Assembly (NCBI GenBank): GCA_035263865.1 | Contig: DATFQX010000016.1 | Location: 1 to 64,000, forward strand | Source of the DNA: VAZQ01 sp035263865 | Lineage (GTDB): Bacteria; Pseudomonadota; Alphaproteobacteria; Rhizobiales; Xanthobacteraceae | Reading direction: 5' to 3' | Length of the DNA stretch: 64,000 bases | Shown: positions 42,066 to 50,811 of the stretch, piece by piece | Numbering within the stretch: the first letter of the stretch is position 1 | Layout of the letters: every line of letters begins with the position of its first letter | Made by a program: the position numbers and the translations under genes | The notes under the pieces: generated by a model | What the model saw: only the letters and a program-made list of their open reading frames with translations | Databases searched by the model: none | Told to the model about the DNA's origin: nothing

Positions 42066-44483
42066 TTACACCTTGACCAGCGGCACCTTGGGCACCGAGC
42101 CGCGCGGAGACGGACCGCCGCCTTTCGGGCCGGATGGCCTGCGGCGAGGACTACGCCGTTTGCGCTTGGCCTCGGGGATCTTTTCCGGCTTGGGCGTGAC
42201 CGGACCCTCGAGATATTCGAAGCCGAGCTTCTCGGCGCCCACTTCATCCTTCGTCAGAACCACGCGCACATGGCCGCCGGCCTTCAGCTTGCCGAACAAA
42301 ACTTCGTCCGCGAGCGGCTTCTTGATGGTCTCCTGAATAAGACGCGCCATCGGCCGCGCCCCCATCTGCTCGTCATAGCCGTGCTTGATGAGCCAGTTGC
42401 TGGCCTCTTCCGAGAGCTCGATGGTGACGTCGCGGTCGCCCAGCTGCGCCTCGAGCTGCAGCACGAATTTGTCGACGACCTTGGCGATGATTTCGGGCGT
42501 GAGATGCGCAAAGGTGATGATGGCATCGAGCCGGTTGCGGAATTCCGGAGCGAACAGCCGGTTGATCGCCTCAAGATCGTCGCCTTCGCGCTTGATGCGG
42601 GTGAAACCATAAGCCTGGCGCGCGAGGTCGGCAGCGCCGGCGTTGGTGGTCATGATCAGGATCACGTTGCGGAAGTCGACCTGCTTGCCGTTGTGATCGG
42701 TGAGCTTACCGTGATCCATGATCTGCAGCAGCACGTTGAACAGATCCGGATGCGCCTTCTCGATCTCATCGAGTAGCAGAACGCAATGCGGATGTTGATC
42801 GACGCCGTCGGTCAGCAGGCCGCCCTGGTCGAAGCCCACATAGCCGGGAGGAGCGCCGATCAGTCGCGAGACGGTGTGGCGCTCCATGTACTCCGACATG
42901 TCGAAGCGGATCATCTCGACGCCCATGGCGGTCGCAAGCTGCTTTGCCACCTCGGTCTTGCCGACACCGGTGGGACCCGAGAAGAGATAGCAGCCGATCG
43001 GCTTTTCCGGCTCGCGCAAGCCCGCGCGCGCGAGCTTGATCGAGGCAGAGAGCGCGTTGATCGCCTTGTCCTGACCGTAGACGACCTGCTTGAGCGTCTG
43101 ATCGAGATGCTGCAGCACCACCGCATCGTCCTTCGATACGGTCTTCGGCGGAATGCGCGCCATGGTGGCGATGGTGGTCTCGATCTCCTTGATGCCGATG
43201 GTCTTCTTGCGCCGGCTCTCTGGCAACAGCATCTGCGCCGCCCCCGACTCGTCGATCACGTCGATCGCCTTGTCCGGCAGCCTGCGGTCATGGATGTAGC
43301 GCGCGGAGAGTTCGACCGCCGCCTTAATCGCCTCGGAGGTGTATTTGAGCTTGTGATAATCCTCGAAATACGGTTTGAGGCCCTTGAGGATTTCGATCGT
43401 GTCCGGAACTGTCGGCTCGTTGACGTCGATCTTCTGGAAACGGCGCACCAGCGCGCGGTCCTTTTCGAAGTACTGCCGGTATTCCTTGTAGGTGGTCGAG
43501 CCGATGCAGCGCAGCGTGCCGGAGGCGAGTGCCGGCTTGAGCAGATTCGAGGCGTCCATCGCCCCGCCCGAGGTCGCGCCCGCGCCGATGACCGTGTGGA
43601 TCTCGTCGATGAACATGATCGCGCCCGGGTAGGCCTCGAGCTCCTTGATCACCTGCTTGAGCCGCTCCTCAAAATCGCCACGGTAGCGCGTGCCGGCGAG
43701 CAGCGTGCCCATGTCGAGCGCAAACACGGTTGCATTCCTGAGCACGTCGGGGACTTCGCCGTGCACAATGCGCCGCGCCAAGCCCTCGGCGATGGCGGTC
43801 TTGCCGACGCCGGCGTCGCCGACGAACAGCGGATTGTTCTTCTGCCGGCGGCACAGCACCTGGATGGTGCGGTTGATCTCATTATCGCGTCCGATCAGCG
43901 GATCGATCCTGCCTTCGCGCGCCTTCTTGTTGAGATTGATGCAATAAGCCTCGAGCGCGTCGCCCTTCTTTTTGCTGTCGTCGCCGGTCTTGGTGTCGGT
44001 ATCCTCCTCCGCCCCGCGCACGGGACGCGCCTCCGACATGCCCGGCCGCTTGGCGATGCCGTGGCTGATGTAATTGACAGCGTCGTAGCGCGTCATGTCC
44101 TGCTCCTGCAGGAAATACGCGGCATGGCTCTCGCGCTCGGCAAAAATCGCGACCAGCACATTGGCGCCGGTCACCTCCTCGCGGCCCGATGACTGCACAT
44201 GAATGACGGCACGTTGGATCACGCGCTGGAACCCGGCAGTCGGCTTTGAATCATCGTTGCCGTCGCTCACCAGGTTTTCGAGCTCGCTTTCGAGATAAGC
44301 TGTCAAGCTGCGCCGCAGCTTGTCGAGATCGACGTTGCACGCGCGCATGACCGCGGCCGCGTCCTGGTCGTCGATCAGCGCGAGCAGAAGATGTTCGAGA
44401 GTGGCGTATTCGTGATGGCGCTCATTGGCCAGCGCCAGTGCGCGGTGCAGGGACTGCTCGAGATTGCGCGAAAACGTCGGCAT
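42066..44483 (-). CDS. clpA: ATP-dependent Clp protease ATP-binding subunit ClpA
   Basis: An 805-residue AAA+ unfoldase that feeds substrates to ClpP. It has the N-domain repeats (MPTFSRNLEQSLHRALALAN), the first AAA module with GDAGVGKTAIAEG and IMFIDEIHTVIGAG, and the second with FSGPTGVGKTEVAKQL and VLLLDEIEKAHPD. The C-terminus carries an extra Arg/Lys/Pro-rich tail of about 45 residues (beginning PEKIPEAKRKRRSPRR), longer than in E. coli ClpA. clpS lies 57 bases upstream on the same strand, giving the usual clpS-clpA pair. Confidence 0.96.
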   Translation of the reverse strand: MPTFSRNLEQSLHRALALANERHHEYATLEHLLLALIDDQDAAAVMRACNVDLDKLRRSLTAYLESELENLVSDGNDDSKPTAGFQRVIQRAVIHVQSSGREEVTGANVLVAIFAERESHAAYFLQEQDMTRYDAVNYISHGIAKRPGMSEARPVRGAEEDTDTKTGDDSKKKGDALEAYCINLNKKAREGRIDPLIGRDNEINRTIQVLCRRQKNNPLFVGDAGVGKTAIAEGLARRIVHGEVPDVLRNATVFALDMGTLLAGTRYRGDFEERLKQVIKELEAYPGAIMFIDEIHTVIGAGATSGGAMDASNLLKPALASGTLRCIGSTTYKEYRQYFEKDRALVRRFQKIDVNEPTVPDTIEILKGLKPYFEDYHKLKYTSEAIKAAVELSARYIHDRRLPDKAIDVIDESGAAQMLLPESRRKKTIGIKEIETTIATMARIPPKTVSKDDAVVLQHLDQTLKQVVYGQDKAINALSASIKLARAGLREPEKPIGCYLFSGPTGVGKTEVAKQLATAMGVEMIRFDMSEYMERHTVSRLIGAPPGYVGFDQGGLLTDGVDQHPHCVLLLDEIEKAHPDLFNVLLQIMDHGKLTDHNGKQVDFRNVILIMTTNAGAADLARQAYGFTRIKREGDDLEAINRLFAPEFRNRLDAIITFAHLTPEIIAKVVDKFVLQLEAQLGDRDVTIELSEEASNWLIKHGYDEQMGARPMARLIQETIKKPLADEVLFGKLKAGGHVRVVLTKDEVGAEKLGFEYLEGPVTPKPEKIPEAKRKRRSPRRRPSGPKGGGPSPRGSVPKVPLVKV

Positions 44484-44540
44484 GTCAGCTCTCGTGACAA
44501 CGAGTTATATAGCCCCGGCGTTCCTGCTTTTCCATCATCG

Positions 44541-44927
44541 CTACTTCTTTTCCATGACGCACTGCAGAGGGTGCTGGTGTTTGCGGGCGAAGTCCATGAC
44601 CTGCGTCACCTTGGTCTCGGCCACCTCGTAGGTGAAGATCCCGCACTCGCCGATGCCATGCTGATGCACATGCATCATGATTCGATGGGCGGTTCCCTGG
44701 TCTTTGTTGAAGAAGCGCTCGAGCACGTGGACCACGAACTCCATCGGCGTGTAATCGTCGTTCAACAGCAGCACTCGGTAGAGACTGGGCCGCTTCGTCT
44801 CCCGCTTGGTCTTGGTAATGACCGCGGTCCCGGGCGCGCCTCCCCGCCGCTTGTGGTTGTCCTCGTCCCCCAGGCGCGGGGGCCGGCTTGCAGCGCTTGC
44901 AGTCATTGCGGTCGGTCGTGGAGTCAT
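44541..44927 (-). CDS. clpS: Clp adaptor protein ClpS
   Basis: A protein of about 128 residues. The ClpS core is KRPSLYRVLLLNDDYTPMEFVV, HVLERFF, MMHVHQHGIGECGIFTYEVAETK and a final QHPLQCVMEK. The core binds N-end-rule residues and delivers them to ClpA. About 45 disordered residues precede it. The ATG at 44927 (MTPRPTAM) fits relatives; one at 44963 is also in frame, and neither has a clear ribosome site. Confidence 0.9.
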   Translation of the reverse strand: MTPRPTAMTASAASRPPRLGDEDNHKRRGGAPGTAVITKTKRETKRPSLYRVLLLNDDYTPMEFVVHVLERFFNKDQGTAHRIMMHVHQHGIGECGIFTYEVAETKVTQVMDFARKHQHPLQCVMEKK

Positions 44928-45624
44928 GGGTAGTCTGAACAAAGAGATGGCAGCTTTGGACATCGCTGCATCATAATAGGGACAGCGCCGGGCCGGTTCC
45001 AGATCGCGTATGTCCGCGAATCGTCGGGAATTTTGATGCATTTCATTCTGCAATCCCGTGCCGGAGCGTCCCTGCCGCGTCAATCGACGGACTCAATTGC
45101 GGACAATTCGGGGCGAATTCATCGGAAATCTGCGGATTTCTCGCGCAACCACCCTCGCGAATCCGTGATCTGCGATGGACTCCCCGCGCCACGCCTTCGC
45201 CGCCAGGCTGCGCGACGCAACTTTCTGGCCTCGCTTTGCGTTTTTCCTTATCGCGCGCACGTGCAGGCCCCTGTCGACGCTCAAATGGAGGATATTCGAG
45301 CACGGCCAGGCCGCCGGGCGGGTTGGCCGCGGCTGTGAACGCGGTCAGAAATGATATTTCGGCCTCCGGCGCGCAACTCTGCGTGGGTGATGCCGACTTA
45401 CGCAGGATGACTTGTCGGCGCAGCGGCCATTCGCGGGATCATGTCCTGGGCGCGTTCACAACACGCATCGATCACGCCGGCCTCGCTGCGAGGGGGACAT
45501 GCGCGATAGCGGCGTGCGCCCTCGGGGATGATGCAGCAGTGCGATGCTGTAACAACGTAAGGACCGCAGAAAAACAAAGCCCGGCCAGGCAGCCGGGCTC
45601 GTTCGTCTGCGCCGCAGCGAGAAA
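44928..45624. other. Non-coding region between clpS and the phasin gene
   Basis: About 700 bases with no supported gene. Open frames on both strands (for example near 45043-45303 and 45236-45560) have no family features or ribosome sites. The left part must hold the clpS promoter and leader; the right part carries the phasin terminator. Confidence 0.5.
45565..45600 (-). terminator. Rho-independent terminator of the phasin gene
   Basis: Read on the minus strand, an 8-bp perfect stem (AGCCCGGC / GCCGGGCT, arms at 45592-45599 and 45578-45585, 6-base loop) is followed by TTTGTTTTTCTG. It begins 25 bases after the phasin stop codon, so it should end that transcript. Confidence 0.85.
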
Positions 45625-45963
45625 TTACTTCGCCGAGGCGACCTTGCCGAACTGGGCCTCGAACGGCTTGTAGGCCTCTCGGGCAAGATCGGCGTAAAGT
45701 TCACCGAGCTTCGTCGCCTCAGCCACAAAGCTCTCATACGAGGTCTTCGCGTACTCGCTCTGAACCTCGATCGCCTTTTCGAACGACTTCGCACCGATGA
45801 GTTTCTCGGTCGCGGCCGCCGTTTGCTCGAACAGCGTCTTGGAATAATCCGCGATCTCGACCGTAATCGCTTGCAGACTCTTCGAGAGCGCGCCCAGCGA
45901 CTTCACCGTCGCGTCGACGTTGTCTTTACCCAGCTTCTGAATGTCGTCGATATTCTTGACCAT
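45625..45963 (-). CDS. Phasin family protein
   Basis: A 112-residue helical protein beginning MVKNIDDIQKLGKDNVDATV, with GGGAGAGG before the ATG at 45963. The heptad-like pattern and the ADYSKTLFEQTAAATEKL and VQSEYAKTSYESFVAEATKLGELY segments are typical of phasin_2 proteins, which coat polyhydroxyalkanoate granules. It is monocistronic: its own promoter lies at 46039-46084 and its own terminator downstream. Expression is probably tied to PHA accumulation through a PhaR-type repressor. Confidence 0.92.
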   Translation of the reverse strand: MVKNIDDIQKLGKDNVDATVKSLGALSKSLQAITVEIADYSKTLFEQTAAATEKLIGAKSFEKAIEVQSEYAKTSYESFVAEATKLGELYADLAREAYKPFEAQFGKVASAK

Positions 45964-46329
45964 CTTACCTCTCCCGGCAGCGTCGCCGATTGTGTGTGAC
46001 CTTCGCACCAGTCTCCAGCAGCTCGCCGGATTAGTTCAGATATATTGCACTGCACAAAAATGTCAAGAATTTTTTTGCGCTGCAATATGACAGCCCGATC
46101 CGCGGCTTAACGGATTTGCAATCGGCCTCGCCCTAGGATTGCCGCGTGCCGCTCGGGCGGCAGAGCCATCCGCCGTCTGGTTGGAAATCAGAGGCAGGGG
46201 GAGGCCAAAAAGGTCGGAAAAACTTCAGAAAACCGCCCATTTTGACTCATCCAATCGCTTTGCCTCGGCACGACAGGGGTGTCAGCGCTTCGTACGAAGC
46301 GCGAAGGGGACGAGGACGGGGGAAATACC
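45964..46329. other. Divergent intergenic region, phasin / carboxypeptidase
   Basis: Beyond the phasin promoter the remaining 250 bases (46085-46329) hold the leader of the D-Ala-D-Ala carboxypeptidase gene. Open frames there are chance. The AT-rich run AAGAATTTTTTTGCG lies between the two operator-like sites. Confidence 0.5.
46039..46084 (-). promoter_or_regulatory. Phasin promoter with paired TGC-N3-GCA operator-like sites
   Basis: On the minus strand, TTGACA (46066-46061) and TATATC (46044-46039) are spaced by 16 bases, a good sigma-70 promoter. One 9-base site, TGCACTGCA (46046-46054), lies between -35 and -10. A second, TGCGCTGCA (46076-46084), lies just upstream of -35; the two start 30 bases apart, near three helical turns. 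ATATTGCA (46042-46049) and TGCAATAT (46081-46088) also form an inverted pair. TGC-rich sites with this form are known targets of the PHA regulator PhaR, which suits a phasin gene. Confidence 0.7.
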
Positions 46330-48303
46330 ATGCTGCGGATCCGGACCGGAGCCCGTGATGGGCTTCGTTGGGGTGCGTTCGGTTTTGTCGCTGTCGTTCT
46401 CACGCTAACAAACAGTGCCATCTACGCGGCGCCTTACGCCGATATTGTCGTCGACGCCAATTCCGGCGCTGTCCTGCACGCCACCAATCCTGACGCATCC
46501 AGGCATCCGGCCTCCCTCACCAAAATCATGACGCTCTACCTGCTCTTCGAGCAGCTCGAGGCCGGCAAACTCAAGCTCGACAGTGCGCTCAAGGTATCGA
46601 GCGAAGCCGCGGGACAGGATCCGACTAAGCTGGGCCTCAAGCCCGGCAGCACGCTCGCGGTCGAAGACGCGATCAAGGGCATGGTGACGCGTTCGGCTAA
46701 CGACGCCGCCGTCGTGGTGGCCGAGGCGATCGCGGGAAGCGAGAGCGGCTTCGCCAAGCTGATGACGCGCGAGGCGCAGGCGCTCGGCATGAAGGGCACG
46801 GTCTACAAGAACGCGTCCGGCTTGCCCAATGACGACCAAGTGACGACCGCACGCGATCAATCCATTCTCGGGCGCGCCATTCAGGAACGCTTCCCCCGCT
46901 ACTACAAATATTTTTCCATCCGCTCGTTCACCTTCCGCGGCCAATCCATCGCCAACCACAATCATCTGCTCGGAAAGGTCGAGGGCGTCGACGGCATCAA
47001 GACCGGATACATCGGCGCCTCCGGATTCAACCTGGTGACCTCGGTACACCGCGGCAATCGCTATCTCGTCGCCGTGGTCATGGGCGGCAGCAGCGGCGCG
47101 AGCCGCGACGCGCGCATGCGCGAGCTGATCAACGAGAAGATCGCGCAAGCTTCGGTCAAACGTACGTCAACGATGCTTGCCGAGGCCGCCGAGCGGCCAG
47201 CGCCCGAGGCGGTCGTTGCGAGCAAGCCGGAGCGCAAGCCCGAGCCGATGGTCGTGACCAGGACCGAGTCAAACGCAGAGCCAAAAGTTGTCGTGAAAGC
47301 GGAACCGAAACCCGATGTGGCTACCAAGACCGAAGCCACAGCGCAGCCAAAGGCAAAGGTCGAGCCGCGGTTTGCCGTCGCCAGCGCAATCAGCATGCCT
47401 GTGCGCTTCAGTTCGGCCGGGGCAGCACCGGAAGGTGCGCATCCCGAGCCAGTTGCAACGCTCACGCAAGCGCGCGTCGTCATCGGCTCAACCGAACCGA
47501 TCCAGCCCGTGCTCGTCAAAACGGTCGCGGTCAGGGCCGGGACCAAGAGCGCCCCCGCCCCCTTGCGGGTCGCGTCACCAGCCCCTAAGCCAATTGCTGG
47601 CGTCGCGCCGGCCGTGCCTGCGGGGGCGGCCGAGCCCGAGGCCGTAGAGCCAAGTCCTGTGGCTGCAGCGGTTGCGGAAACCGCGCCGCCGCCCGCGCGG
47701 TCAGCGATCAAGCCTGACCCAGCGCCCGCAACGGCGGAGGCGGCAAAATCAGAGCCCGCGCCGCAAGCCCCGGCCACGCCTGTGAAAGCGGAAGCGACAC
47801 CATCCATCCCAACGCCGGCCGCGAAGCCTGAGCCGTCCGCATCGGCCGTTGCGACGAAACCTGATGCCGCGCCAGCAGTGGAGCCGCCGGCTGAACCCGC
47901 CGCTGCGCAGAAGCTGCAATCCGCGACTGCGACCACGGCTGCGGCCGCGCCAAAGCCGCAGACAGCGCAGCCCGTTGCCGGCACGAGCGCCGCAATCGCC
48001 GCACCCGCCAAACCAGCAGCGCCGGCAACAAAACCCGCCGTGCAGGCGGCAAAGCACCGCCCAGGCTGGATGATTCAGGTCGGCGCGTACCCCGCCGAGC
48101 AAGCTGCCAAGCAACGCCTCTCAACCGTCCAAAGCAAGGCGTCCAAAATGCTGACAGGCGCCGAAGCCTTCACCGAAACAGTGGATAAGGGAGGCACCAC
48201 CTATTATCGCGCCCGCTTTGCCGGCCTCGACAAGGACAAGGCGGAAGCGACCTGCAAATACCTCAAGAAAAACGACGTCGAGTGCGTGACCATCAAGAAC
48301 TGA
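46330..48303 (+). CDS. D-alanyl-D-alanine carboxypeptidase with C-terminal SPOR domain
   Basis: A 657-residue secreted penicillin-binding protein (class C low-molecular-weight, DacA/DacC-like). A signal peptide (FGFVAVVLTLTNSAIYAAP) is followed by the SxxK motif (HPASLTKIM), the SxN motif (TRSANDAAV) and KTG (DGIKTGYIGASGF). Residues 290-570 are a low-complexity Ala/Pro/Lys/Glu-rich linker, and residues 580-657 are a SPOR domain (GWMIQVGAYPAEQAAKQRL, ending ECVTIKN). The enzyme trims the terminal D-Ala of peptidoglycan stem peptides; SPOR domains target denuded glycan at the division site. GGGGGA precedes the ATG. Confidence 0.92.
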   Translation: MLRIRTGARDGLRWGAFGFVAVVLTLTNSAIYAAPYADIVVDANSGAVLHATNPDASRHPASLTKIMTLYLLFEQLEAGKLKLDSALKVSSEAAGQDPTKLGLKPGSTLAVEDAIKGMVTRSANDAAVVVAEAIAGSESGFAKLMTREAQALGMKGTVYKNASGLPNDDQVTTARDQSILGRAIQERFPRYYKYFSIRSFTFRGQSIANHNHLLGKVEGVDGIKTGYIGASGFNLVTSVHRGNRYLVAVVMGGSSGASRDARMRELINEKIAQASVKRTSTMLAEAAERPAPEAVVASKPERKPEPMVVTRTESNAEPKVVVKAEPKPDVATKTEATAQPKAKVEPRFAVASAISMPVRFSSAGAAPEGAHPEPVATLTQARVVIGSTEPIQPVLVKTVAVRAGTKSAPAPLRVASPAPKPIAGVAPAVPAGAAEPEAVEPSPVAAAVAETAPPPARSAIKPDPAPATAEAAKSEPAPQAPATPVKAEATPSIPTPAAKPEPSASAVATKPDAAPAVEPPAEPAAAQKLQSATATTAAAAPKPQTAQPVAGTSAAIAAPAKPAAPATKPAVQAAKHRPGWMIQVGAYPAEQAAKQRLSTVQSKASKMLTGAEAFTETVDKGGTTYYRARFAGLDKDKAEATCKYLKKNDVECVTIKN

Positions 48304-48341
48304 CGTCGAACGAAGAACGGGACGCCGCGTCGCACAGGAGT

Positions 48342-49049
48342 TCAGCGATGGCGGCGCAAAAGCACGTCCTTGGCTTCGTTCACGCGGGCTGCGAGATACG
48401 TCGAGCCCCCTTGATCGGGATGCAGTTTCTTCATGAGCGCGCGGTGTGCGCGCCCGATATCCTCCGCGCTCGCCCCCGGTTGCACGCCAAGGATGTGATA
48501 GGCCTCCTCCTCCGTCATTTTGCCGCTGCGCCACGACTTGCGATCCGCGTCTGGTGCCGCATCAGCTTGCGCGTGTTCACGCCAGCGTGGCTCCCGGCGG
48601 TCGAGATACGCCATCAGTAGCGCACGGCTTTCCTCGTCAATGTCGGTGAGAAAGCCAGTGAGCGTGGCAATGTCGAGCGCGTCGAGCATGGCTCCTTCAT
48701 GTCGTCCCGCGAGAATGCGCCCGCGCATCGCGCCGCTGTCGTGATCGAGCTCCATCTCGACGAAAGCCGAGCGCACCCGCGACACCTGACCGGCGCTCTT
48801 GTTGGTGCGCGCGGCAAGGCCGGGCATGCTCCACGGCAGCCAGCCAAGCAGCCCGAGCCCGGTCAGGCCGAGCGGAATAGCAATATCGAGGCGCCCGCGG
48901 ACCCCGAGCACGCCCGCGACGGCGAGGGCGCCCAAGCCGCCTCCCGTTTTCAGCACCGCGGCAGCGGTCTGCGGGTTGACCTTGGTGAAGGCATTGAGCG
49001 CCCACAGCAGCAGCGCCAGCACGACGAGGCCGAAAACGATAGTGGCCAT
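48342..49049 (-). CDS. Membrane-anchored J-domain protein
   Basis: A 235-residue protein. It has a hydrophobic N-terminus (MATIVFGLVVLALLLWALNA) and a second hydrophobic region near residues 35-75. The C-terminal J-domain is at about 175-235, with EEEAYHILGVQPGASAEDI and the HPD motif in KKLHPDQGGSTYLAARVNEAK. The architecture resembles TIM14/PAM18-like and DnaJ-like proteins of Alphaproteobacteria that recruit DnaK to the inner membrane. It directly follows a VWA-domain gene, with a stop/start gap of zero bases (49050/49049). Confidence 0.88.
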   Translation of the reverse strand: MATIVFGLVVLALLLWALNAFTKVNPQTAAAVLKTGGGLGALAVAGVLGVRGRLDIAIPLGLTGLGLLGWLPWSMPGLAARTNKSAGQVSRVRSAFVEMELDHDSGAMRGRILAGRHEGAMLDALDIATLTGFLTDIDEESRALLMAYLDRREPRWREHAQADAAPDADRKSWRSGKMTEEEAYHILGVQPGASAEDIGRAHRALMKKLHPDQGGSTYLAARVNEAKDVLLRRHR

Positions 49050-49787
49050 TTACGGCCTCATCTGCTCGAGCAGCTTCGTGGCGCCGCTCTGCCGCCGCGC
49101 CGAGAGATCAGCGAGCGCACGCAGGCCGCCTGCCGCATAGGCCGCCGCGGCGCGCAACAGCTCTGCCAGTTGATGCGCCGCGCCGGGATCGAAACGGCAA
49201 TAGGCGCCACGCGTCAGGCGGGCGATTTCGCGAAAGGCCTGCTCGGTGATGGCATCGAAGCCCTCCTGGAACATGAAGGCGGGCACGCCGAGAAGCCCGA
49301 GTTCTCCGGCCGTATGACAGAGATCGTCGAGCTTCTCTTCCATGGCATCGCCGACGAAGACGAGGGTTTGCACCTTTGCACCTTGCGCCTCGCGCTTGGC
49401 ATGGGCGAGAATCTTGCCGAGCTGCGTGTGGCCGCCCCGGCATTCGATGCGCTCCATCAGCGTGCCGAGCCGCTGCGCATGCGATACCCAACGCGAGGCG
49501 CGACACTCGCCGAGGCCGCGGTAATAGACCAGCTGCACGTCCAGCCCGCCGATCGCCGCCGCCTCGCGAAACATGTCGGCTTGCAGCCGACAGGCCGTGT
49601 CCCAGGTGGGCTGGCGACTCATGGTCGCGTCGAGCGCGAAGATGAGGCGGCCCCGCCGGCCAGGCTGGGTTGTCGGCGCGAGCTCCTTCACGCGGCTGAG
49701 AAAAGCGTCGATCTCGGCGCGTGTGGCGCTTGCCGCCGGGGCACGGCCGCGATCGGTTGCTGGCCGGTCAGAGCGATCATTGGCCAT
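49050..49787 (-). CDS. VWA-like domain protein
   Basis: A 245-residue cytoplasmic protein. RGRLIFALDATMSRQPTWD is a VWA-type strand with a DxTxS-like metal motif (DATMS), followed by CRGGHTQLGKILAHAKRE and TLVFVGDAMEEKLDDL. It has no signal peptide. The pairing with a membrane J-domain gene suggests a shared function, perhaps assembly of a metal-dependent complex, but I know no experimental role. Confidence 0.85.
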   Translation of the reverse strand: MANDRSDRPATDRGRAPAASATRAEIDAFLSRVKELAPTTQPGRRGRLIFALDATMSRQPTWDTACRLQADMFREAAAIGGLDVQLVYYRGLGECRASRWVSHAQRLGTLMERIECRGGHTQLGKILAHAKREAQGAKVQTLVFVGDAMEEKLDDLCHTAGELGLLGVPAFMFQEGFDAITEQAFREIARLTRGAYCRFDPGAAHQLAELLRAAAAYAAGGLRALADLSARRQSGATKLLEQMRP

Positions 49788-49965
49788 GGCAGCAGAGCTT
49801 CAATCAGCTGTAGACTCGCCCATTAAGGTGGCCATATCTCCTCTCCGGTGCAATGCCCCAGCCGCGGCATGCGCAACCCAGCACGGACGAGACGCCCACG
49901 TGGCCTCCCAGGCGCGGCTTTGCTAATTTGCGCGCCGCTCTGCCGTCCCAGCCAAACTGCGCCCC

Positions 49966-50811
49966 ATGGCCATTCGAATCGTGCGCACGCTGTCCACACT
50001 GCGCCGCGCCGTGGCTCGCTGGCGTGCCCGCGGCGAGCGTATCGCGCTGGTGCCGACCATGGGCGCGCTCCACGGCGGTCATCTCGCGCTGGTGCGCGCC
50101 GCGCGCCGGCGCGCGCAACGCGTGATCGTTTCCATCTTCGTCAATCCCGCGCAGTTTGCGCCGAGTGAGGACTTTGCCAGCTATCCGCGATACTTCGAGA
50201 CCGACGTTCGCATGCTCGGCGAGCTAGCCGTCGACCTTGTTTGGGCGCCGGCCGCAGCGGTGATGTACCCGCCCCGCTTTGTCACCCGCGTCCTCCCGGA
50301 GGGACCCGCGACCGCCGGACTTGAGGACAAGTTTCGCCCGCATTTCTTTTCCGGCGTTGCCACGGTGGTGGCGAAACTGCTGATCCAATGCACGCCCGAC
50401 TTCGCGATGTTCGGCGAAAAAGACTACCAGCAGCTCAAAGTGGTGACTCGACTGGTCAAGGATCTCGATCTGCCCGTGAAGATTGTTCCGGTTGCCACCG
50501 TGCGCGAGCCGGACGGTCTCGCCTTGTCCTCGCGCAACGGCTATCTCTCAGCCAGCGAACGGGCCGCGGCGTCCACGCTTTACCGGGTACTTAAGGAGTG
50601 CGCCGACAAGATGGCGCGCGGCGAACTCCTTGCGCGCGTTATCGACGCGGGCATCGACGCCATCGAGCGTGCCGGATTTGCGCTCGATTATCTGGAAGCC
50701 CGCCACGCCGAGACGCTCGAGCCTGTCTCCTCGGTCAAGGACGGGCCAATCCGGCTGCTGGTCGCCGCTCGAATCGGCAAGACGCGGCTGATCGACAATG
50801 TTGCGGCATGA
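49966..50811 (+). CDS. panC: Pantothenate synthetase
   Basis: A 281-residue enzyme that joins pantoate and beta-alanine using ATP. Motifs: ALVPTMGALHGGHLALVRAA (the first HxGH region), VSIFVNPAQFAPSEDF, HFFSGVATVVAKLL, MFGEKDYQQLKVV, and GLALSSRNGYLS, all typical. The stop (50811) abuts the stop of a convergent DMT transporter gene. Confidence 0.95.
   Translation: MAIRIVRTLSTLRRAVARWRARGERIALVPTMGALHGGHLALVRAARRRAQRVIVSIFVNPAQFAPSEDFASYPRYFETDVRMLGELAVDLVWAPAAAVMYPPRFVTRVLPEGPATAGLEDKFRPHFFSGVATVVAKLLIQCTPDFAMFGEKDYQQLKVVTRLVKDLDLPVKIVPVATVREPDGLALSSRNGYLSASERAAASTLYRVLKECADKMARGELLARVIDAGIDAIERAGFALDYLEARHAETLEPVSSVKDGPIRLLVAARIGKTRLIDNVAA

Noticed and set aside
42786..44192. Plus-strand open frame of 468 codons over clpA
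   Set aside because: Antisense shadow of clpA.
47061..48011. Minus-strand Gly/Ala/Ser-rich frame (316 codons) over the carboxypeptidase linker
   Set aside because: It mirrors the low-complexity Ala/Pro/Lys linker of the plus-strand gene and has no domain.
47200..48060. Possible tandem repeat or CRISPR-like repetition
   Set aside because: The repetition is only codon-level low complexity (Ala, Pro, Lys, Glu) in a protein linker, with no regular repeat-spacer structure.
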